Below are positions 58,922 through 64,000 of a DNA stretch of 64,000 bases, piece by piece. The notes below the pieces were generated by a model. It saw only the letters and a list, made by a program, of their open reading frames with translations. It did no database searches and was not told the origin of the DNA. The stretch comes from Bradyrhizobium cenepequi. GTDB lineage: Bacteria > Pseudomonadota > Alphaproteobacteria > Rhizobiales > Xanthobacteraceae. The translations under genes were made by a program, and so were the position numbers. The DNA is taken from NCBI RefSeq assembly GCF_020329485.1, contig NZ_JAGKJI010000012.1:1-64000 (forward strand), read 5' to 3'. How positions within the stretch are numbered: the stretch's first letter is position 1; every line of letters starts with the position of its first letter.

Positions 58922-59025
58922 TAGAGCATGATCCGGAAAAGTGTGAAGCGGTTTTCCGAAAAGATCATGCTCAAACAATAACCTAAAGTGCGATGATGAT
59001 TCATCCTCATCTCATCGCGCTTTAG
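58922..59025. repeat. Dispersed Bradyrhizobium-type palindromic repeat
   Basis: The block consists of two nested dyads, GAGCATGATC…GATCATGCTC and CTAAAGTGCGATGA…TCATCGCGCTTTAG, separated by AAACAATAAC. This composite is repeated many times in Bradyrhizobium and related genomes, usually between genes. Here it lies between higB and higA and supplies the higB stop codon (TAA within CTAAAGCGCG read on the minus strand). Confidence 0.75.
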
Positions 59026-59306
59026 TGGTAGTCGATTATCTCCACGTCTTCTGGACCCGCGTTGGTCCACCGGAACACCACCCGCCATTGATCATTAATG
59101 CGGATCGAGTGCTTACCCGCCAAACCGCCCTTAAGAGCTTCAAGGCGGTTGCCGGGAGGCGAGTTCAGGGCCTCAAGAAGGTCGGCGGAGTCCACCATGA
59201 TCAGTTTTCGGCGAGCTACCCTGGCGAGATTTGCCGGGAAACCCTTCGGAACCATGCGGCCCTGAAGGATCGGCTCAGCAAATTTCCCCTTGAAGCTCCT
59301 GATCAC
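59022..59306 (-). CDS. higB: HigB-family mRNA-interferase toxin
   Basis: The GTG at 59306 gives the family start VIRSFKGKFAEPILQGR and 94 residues; an ATG at 59324 is possible but lies inside the operator palindrome. The RelE-fold features ALKGGLAGKHSIRINDQWRV and VFRWTNAGPEDVEIIDYH (RIxxQWRxxFRWxxxxxxxVExxDYH) are complete. HigB cleaves mRNA on the ribosome. First gene of the pair, as usual for higBA. Confidence 0.88.
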   Translation of the reverse strand: MIRSFKGKFAEPILQGRMVPKGFPANLARVARRKLIMVDSADLLEALNSPPGNRLEALKGGLAGKHSIRINDQWRVVFRWTNAGPEDVEIIDYH

Positions 59307-59314
59307 GGGCAATA

Positions 59315-59365
59315 CGTATCCCATCGGGATACGCATTGCAAGGCTTTCGTATCCTGATGAGATAC
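59315..59365. promoter_or_regulatory. Paired palindromes upstream of higB (HigA operator)
   Basis: CGTATCCC-ATC-GGGATACG (59315-59333) and GTATC-CTGATGA-GATAC (59349-59365) share the half-site GTATC/GATAC with centres 33 bases apart (about three helical turns). Two HigA dimers could bind the same DNA face and repress the operon. Confidence 0.6.
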
Positions 59366-59637
59366 CATTGGCAAAACGCAGCGCCTCCGGATTAAGTGCG
59401 GGCGAACAAGGGCGCTGAGCGGATGTGAGGAAGCCGAGGACTCGTTTGGCGTCGCTTGTTTGCCGAATTGGAGGACGTGCCAGGTTATGTGGCGCTCCCT
59501 ATGGTATCGATTGCACTATATTCTACGACATCGCACGCTGCCGTTCCGGTTCAGGAGTGCGAGCCCGCTCGATAACTGATTGATCGCGCAGGTGGCTCGG
59601 CATTTCGCCCCATGCTGATTTGCAATTTGCCGCCGAC

Positions 59638-60561
59638 CTAGCCGGATCTGGCAAATCCGCTCAGAGCAACCCTCCTTAGGGTCGCGTAGGCACCGCTGCC
59701 AACTAATATCCCCATGAGAACGAGTGCCATACCGGCGACTAGCTCCGCGGTTAGCGACTCTCCCAACATGACAATCCCCAGCACCATTGCAGCGATTGGA
59801 TTAAGCGTCAGATATAAGACCGTGGTCGTCGGCGGTAGCCAGCGCAATGCCCACATGAAGAGCGAAAACTGCACAGCTCCAGCGATCGTCCCCAGGAACA
59901 CCACCGCAATCCATCCTTTAGTACTGAGTACTGGGAGCGCTAAGCTACCCTGGCGGAGTGCGATAGCCGGCGACAAAGCCGCGACCGCGAATGCCATCGC
60001 CAATGCTGTCACGAAAAGTGGTCCATGGCGCATCAATGTTGGGCGACTGAAGACGGAATATATCGCAGCACAGAAGACACCGAGAAGCATCAACCCATCA
60101 CCGACCAGGTAATTGGAATTGCCGCGTCCGAATGCAGCCGTACCAAATGCCACAACAATCCCGGAGAATGCGAGCAGAACGCCGACGACCTTGGCTGCCG
60201 TCAATGGCTCTCGTCCAAAAGCAACTGCCACAAGCAGGGTCTGAATCGGAATGGTTGCTAACCCAACCGCGCCGCGTGCCGCAGGGTTGTATTGGAGCGA
60301 TGCATTGAAGGCCCAAGGAAAGAATACAAAGAAGAGAATCCCGAAAAAGGCGATCTTCACGTACTCCGACGCAGCAAGCTTGTCCCGCGGCCAGATCGTT
60401 GGAAGGACCGGCACGAAGCAGACCACCGAGATGAAGTACCGGTAGAACACCAGCGAGACCGGGTCTGTTTCACTGATAACAAAGCGCGTGGCGACAACGG
60501 CAGCTCCCGCACTCAACGCCGCCGCGGCGGCAGCAGCGTGTGCGAGCACAATCTTGTTCAT
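59638..60561 (-). CDS. EamA/DMT-family transporter
   Basis: The 307-residue protein has ten predicted helices in two EamA repeats: VISETDPVSLVFYRYFISVV and FGILFFVFFPWAFNASLQYN in the first, AGAVQFSLFMWALRWLPPTT and LGESLTAELVAGMALVLMGI in the second. DMT exporters of this kind export amino acids, nucleobases or drugs. It is divergent from an hxlR-type gene, with a large palindrome between, so probably induced by a toxic compound. Intact. Confidence 0.87.
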   Translation of the reverse strand: MNKIVLAHAAAAAAALSAGAAVVATRFVISETDPVSLVFYRYFISVVCFVPVLPTIWPRDKLAASEYVKIAFFGILFFVFFPWAFNASLQYNPAARGAVGLATIPIQTLLVAVAFGREPLTAAKVVGVLLAFSGIVVAFGTAAFGRGNSNYLVGDGLMLLGVFCAAIYSVFSRPTLMRHGPLFVTALAMAFAVAALSPAIALRQGSLALPVLSTKGWIAVVFLGTIAGAVQFSLFMWALRWLPPTTTVLYLTLNPIAAMVLGIVMLGESLTAELVAGMALVLMGILVGSGAYATLRRVALSGFARSG

Positions 60562-60590
60562 GATATCGCGACGTCGATCATGCAGCCCCG

Positions 60591-60627
60591 CTCTATGGTA
60601 ACTTTCAAATTGAAAGTTACCATAGAG
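60591..60627. promoter_or_regulatory. 37-bp perfect palindrome between divergent exporter and hxlR genes
   Basis: CTCTATGGTAACTTTCAA (60591-60608), one A, and its exact complement (60610-60627) form an 18-bp-arm palindrome. It lies 30 bases from the exporter start and 89 bases from the hxlR start. The length, perfection and position are those of an operator for a dimeric regulator, most likely the adjacent HxlR protein. Confidence 0.7.
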
Positions 60628-60716
60628 AAGTCACTTTAAAAATGCAAGTCATCTCGATATAGTGTCGGAAGTGCTTTTCCGGAGAGGGTTATGCCGGGGA
60701 CGGAGGTGCTTGCGCT

Positions 60717-61091
60717 GTGGCAAAACATGACTTTCGATCGACTTGCTCCATCGCGCGCACATTAGAACTGGTGGGCGACAAGTGGACCCTTCTCATCGTT
60801 CGCGATTTGATGTGGCACGGGAAGCGGACCTTTCAGGCGCTCCAGGACAGTGCAGAAGGCGTCCCATCCAATATCCTGTCCGAACGGCTCAGGAGACTTG
60901 CAAAATGGGGTTTGGTGCGACGCGATGCCTACCAGCAAAGGCCAGCTCGATACGCGTATCATCTAACCGAACAAGGAAAATCTTTGGAACCCGTTTTGCT
61001 GGAAATCATGGCATGGGGCCACCAGTACCTCGGCGGTGGCCGCTACGACCCAAAGTCAGGTAAGAGCTGGAAACCGGGCGTCGGGCCGTAG
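60717..61091 (+). CDS. HxlR-family regulator
   Basis: It starts at GTG 60717. The 124 residues are a full HxlR winged helix: RSTCSIARTLELVGDKWTLL, IVRDLMWHGKRTFQALQDSA, NILSERLRRLAKWGLVRRDA (recognition), then a wing (PARYAYHLTEQGKSL) and dimer helix. The N-terminal Cys (TCSIAR) is the conserved redox/electrophile-sensing position of HypR/QorR members. It probably represses the divergent exporter through the palindrome. Confidence 0.87.
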   Translation: MAKHDFRSTCSIARTLELVGDKWTLLIVRDLMWHGKRTFQALQDSAEGVPSNILSERLRRLAKWGLVRRDAYQQRPARYAYHLTEQGKSLEPVLLEIMAWGHQYLGGGRYDPKSGKSWKPGVGP

Positions 61092-61398
61092 AGCGTGCCG
61101 CGCGCGAGCGCTTGACGCGTTCGAACGTGCGAGACCCGGGTTGAACTCCGTACGGATGTGGTCGCCGCCGCTACATGGACGGCACTGCGGGCGCGCCTTG
61201 ATTTTTGCTGCGGCCGACCAGCCCTGAAACGAGACTCGAGCGGGGTCTTCGGGAAAACAGGTTTGGGTGGTCATGCTGAAACCCCATGAAGGTCAATGAG
61301 GCGCGCTTTACCCAAATTTTTCGGTAACACTTTGAAATCGTGAGATTCGTGCGCTTCCCTAGGGAGCGCCAATTCGATACAGAGGGTCGGTGCGGTCA
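61092..61398. other. Intergenic stretch, nothing recognised
   Basis: No supported gene, RNA or repeat was found between the hxlR gene and the end of the convergent SEC-C gene. Confidence 0.45.
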
Positions 61399-61971
<573 letters not shown>

Positions 61972-62100
61972 GGGAGCGCCAGCGACAGAACCCGTACCGA
62001 CACATTCTCTTCCGAGCGAAGAGACAATATGGACTGGCCGCGTCAGCCAAGCAACCCCAGGCAAATTGCGCAGCAGCCGTCTGCGTTTTCGCTCACCGTC

Positions 62101-62382
62101 TCAGTTTGCTGAGACCAAATTCTGTCCAAAGCGAGCCGAAGCTGTATTGGCCATCGGGTCATTTGGGTCAGCGGCTTGCGCCGTCCGGTTCTCCATCATC
62201 TCGACGGAATCCCTTGGGCGAATGCTCTTCATCATTGAAATCATGAAGGAGAGGTTGACCTCGTCGGGGCTCCCGCCGCTCACGCTGGCCCTTACCAATT
62301 GCCGGAGGATGCCATCCATTGCTTCGCGATCGGTTGCCCCCAGCGCGTTCGCCATGGGAGGGGTTTTGTCCCTCCCCGACAA
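62101..62382 (-). pseudogene. Conserved rhizobial hypothetical protein, truncated
   Basis: The segment DREAMDGILRQLVRASVSGG, PDEVNLSFMISMMKSIRPRD, SVEMM matches the middle of a rhizobial protein family of unknown function that normally continues for another 60-80 residues. After SVEMM the sequence (ENRTAQAADPNDPMANTASA) looks unrelated, so the 3' part was replaced. The ORF itself (93 codons) is open. Confidence 0.5.
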
Positions 62383-62393
62383 ATCATCACTCG

Positions 62394-62846
62394 TTACGCT
62401 GCCTTTTTCAGGATTCCAAGTTGCTGGAGCGCCGTTGCTCCGTCGTCAAGACCGCTTTCCTCAACAATCTTGCCGTCTTTTACGCGGATAACCGTCGTTC
62501 CCGTAAAATGCATCTTCTTACCGGATTTTGCTGGCAGCGAACCCGTGACGAAATCGTCGAAAGCAGGACCGGTATGTGTCCCGCCGCCTTCCCAGCGTCC
62601 AACCACCAGATCACCCTCCGCTATGAGGTCTGCCGCACCCCAGAATTTGAGATCGGGGAATGCTTGCCGGAAGCCGGTGATGAATTTTTTCACTTCGTCG
62701 CGACCGCGACGCGGTTTGTGCAGCGAATACTGAAGAAGCATATCCGGTGCAGCAAGTTCGTCGATGATATTGGGATTCCAGGGATTGCCCCAAAACCCTT
62801 CGAACCAACGGGCAACGATCGCCTTGTTCTCCTCTTCCTTTGACAT
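62394..62846 (-). CDS. SnoaL-like (NTF2-fold) ester cyclase family protein
   Basis: The ATG at 62846 is chosen because AGAGGA lies 9 bases upstream, while the ATG 9 bases earlier abuts that site. The 150 residues (NKAIVARWFEGFWGNPWNPN, AAPDMLLQYSLHKPRRGRDE, FITGFRQAFPDLKFWGAADL, GLDDGATALQQLGIL) form a SnoaL-like domain with the usual His/Asp pair. Such proteins are cyclases, hydratases or isomerases, most uncharacterised. Its neighbour on the same strand is an alpha/beta hydrolase, 101 bases upstream. Confidence 0.8.
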   Translation of the reverse strand: MSKEEENKAIVARWFEGFWGNPWNPNIIDELAAPDMLLQYSLHKPRRGRDEVKKFITGFRQAFPDLKFWGAADLIAEGDLVVGRWEGGGTHTGPAFDDFVTGSLPAKSGKKMHFTGTTVIRVKDGKIVEESGLDDGATALQQLGILKKAA

Positions 62847-62947
62847 GATAGGCATTCCTCTACTTGATTTGCGTTGACTAAGGGGAAAAGCGCCGATCTT
62901 TGATCCGAGCTTCACCGGTTGAAGTTGCGTTCGACCTGCCGGCCTTC

Positions 62948-63763
62948 TTAAGTCGCGTTGATCTGCTCGTCCGCGGCCTCACGACGGGGCCACACTGGGT
63001 TCCGCCCCGCATCCAGTGCCTTCTTACGTTGATCTCCCAGATCGCCTCCCGCGATCAGGATGTTTCTCGCCAGTTCGTCAGGCTGTGAGAAATAGGCCGA
63101 GTGGCTGGCGCCGATGCTCAACAGAAAGTCACAAGGGGTCGCCGTGTACATCCGCCGCTGAAACGGCGCCGAGATGGCTCGGTCTTGGCTGAGCTCTATG
63201 TATACCTTCGGCACGCTTCCGAAATTTGCGGATGTTGTGCGGATGGCGGTGTTAGTAGGACTGTTCGGTCCGCGTGGCTCCGGAGTAAGTAAGGTGTAGG
63301 CCAGAGCAACATCCTCGTCCGAACAATCATGATAGATTGACTCGCGATAAATCTCCGGACGGATCATGTCCCAACCTTCTTGCTCGTTGAAATCCACGTT
63401 GGGCCACAAGACTGAGTCAGGATCGGTCCAATCCAACAACCGAACTCCGTTTGGGAGCAGGACGGCGGCAAGATAGACGAGCGTGTGAATTTTCCTTGGA
63501 CGTGCCTCCACCGCCTGCGTAGCCTGGAGACCGGCTCGGCTATGCGCCACGATCACGACTGGCTCATCCTGTTCGTCGAGGACTTTTGTGATCGTGTCCA
63601 CATAGTCCTGCATGGTGATCTTTCCCGGCGATCGCCAATCTCGACCGTGGGCCGGCATGTCTGGTGCGATCACTCTGTGACCAGCCAATCGCAGACGTGG
63701 GATAATTTTGTACCAGCACCATGATCCGTGCCAAGATCCGTGTATGAGAACGTATGTACTCAT
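62948..63763 (-). CDS. Alpha/beta hydrolase (salicylate-esterase/EstC-like)
   Basis: The 271-residue protein starts YVLIHGSWHGSWCWYKIIPR (HGSWHG oxyanion loop), then HRVIAPDMPAHGRDW, nucleophile elbow VIVAHSRAGLQATQAV (Ser in HSRAG, replacing GxSxG) and a C-terminal GASHSAYFSQPDELARNIL with the catalytic His. This arrangement is typical of the EstC/methylesterase group acting on small esters. Length is normal; the last 25 residues look like an unrelated tail. It may be co-transcribed with the SnoaL-like gene. From 63764 to the end of the window nothing is supported. Confidence 0.83.
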   Translation of the reverse strand: MSTYVLIHGSWHGSWCWYKIIPRLRLAGHRVIAPDMPAHGRDWRSPGKITMQDYVDTITKVLDEQDEPVVIVAHSRAGLQATQAVEARPRKIHTLVYLAAVLLPNGVRLLDWTDPDSVLWPNVDFNEQEGWDMIRPEIYRESIYHDCSDEDVALAYTLLTPEPRGPNSPTNTAIRTTSANFGSVPKVYIELSQDRAISAPFQRRMYTATPCDFLLSIGASHSAYFSQPDELARNILIAGGDLGDQRKKALDAGRNPVWPRREAADEQINAT

Positions 63764-64000
63764 TTAGTCAGTCCTCCATTTCGTTCGCTCTCATGTGTCC
63801 TCCATTTCACATCTCCGTCGCTAAAGTTCGGAAACGAGAGATGCCCGCTCCATGGTCACTGGGTTTGCCCGCGACCTCACATGTGGAGAACGAATGTTGG
63901 ATTTCCATGTTCCGATTGCGCGCGTTGGTTTCTCGAATTCAAAAGCAAGAAATAAGCCGCCGTTCTACTTGCGTCGCCGTGACCGCCTAATTTGCAGTCT

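Overview
The window looks like a chromosomal accessory region of an alphaproteobacterium of the order Hyphomicrobiales (Rhizobiales), most likely Bradyrhizobium or a close relative. The grounds are the high GC content, small conserved rhizobial proteins, a Bradyrhizobium-type palindromic repeat at 58922-59025, and the kinds of transposase and integrase relics present. This is inference from recognised families, not from a search.

Layout. 1-14.5 kb is a patchwork of short intact genes (zinc-ribbon protein, DUF4336 protein, NhaP-type antiporter, MerR/TipAS-like regulator, mandelate racemase-like enzyme with a divergent TetR regulator, ParB-domain protein) among many broken genes: IS5, IS66 and integrase-core relics, a truncated SDR, two damaged isoprenylcysteine methyltransferase-like genes, a truncated MAPEG protein and LysR pieces. 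15-17.6 kb is a quaternary-ammonium (glycine betaine/choline type) ABC importer. 17.6-23.4 kb holds a SAM methyltransferase, a phytanoyl-CoA dioxygenase-like protein, an FkbM methyltransferase and a truncated glycosyltransferase, separated by a decayed serine recombinase; it may be the remains of a small biosynthetic locus.

24.2-45.1 kb is a coherent catabolic island: an amidase (frameshifted), a ring-hydroxylating oxygenase beta subunit, a 955-residue protein joining Rieske ferredoxin, FAD reductase and Rieske oxygenase alpha subunit, an ABM-like small protein, a zeta-class GST (maleylpyruvate/maleylacetoacetate isomerase type), a MarR regulator, a NitT/TauT-type ABC importer, an orphan TRAP solute receptor, a molybdenum hydroxylase (large subunit frameshifted, medium subunit, and a CoxS-CoxG fusion), and a complete Liv-type ABC importer. 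A motif close to TCAGTRTAACATCATA recurs in the control regions of the oxygenase, the ABM/GST pair, the marR/ABC pair and the TRAP receptor, suggesting one MarR regulon. The gene content suggests uptake and oxidation of an aromatic or N-heteroaromatic acid or amide, perhaps through a gentisate-like route, but no ring-cleavage enzyme is present and the substrate is unknown.

45.8-53.8 kb is an osmoprotection cluster: an EctR-like MarR regulator divergent from ectABCD, a dedicated aspartokinase (frameshifted), an MFS protein and a ProP-like transporter. 53.9-59.4 kb is an integration hot spot: 3' halves of tRNA-Arg(CCG) and tRNA-Pro(CGG), a third tRNA-end-like fragment, two damaged tyrosine recombinases, small helix-turn-helix proteins and a higBA toxin-antitoxin pair. 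59.6-63.8 kb returns to ordinary genes: an EamA exporter divergent from an HxlR regulator across a 37-bp palindrome, a SEC-C protein, a truncated hypothetical protein, a SnoaL-like protein and an alpha/beta hydrolase.

Several otherwise well-preserved genes (amidase, molybdenum hydroxylase large subunit, aspartokinase, integrase) each carry what looks like a single small indel. Recent decay and sequencing error cannot be told apart from this sequence alone.
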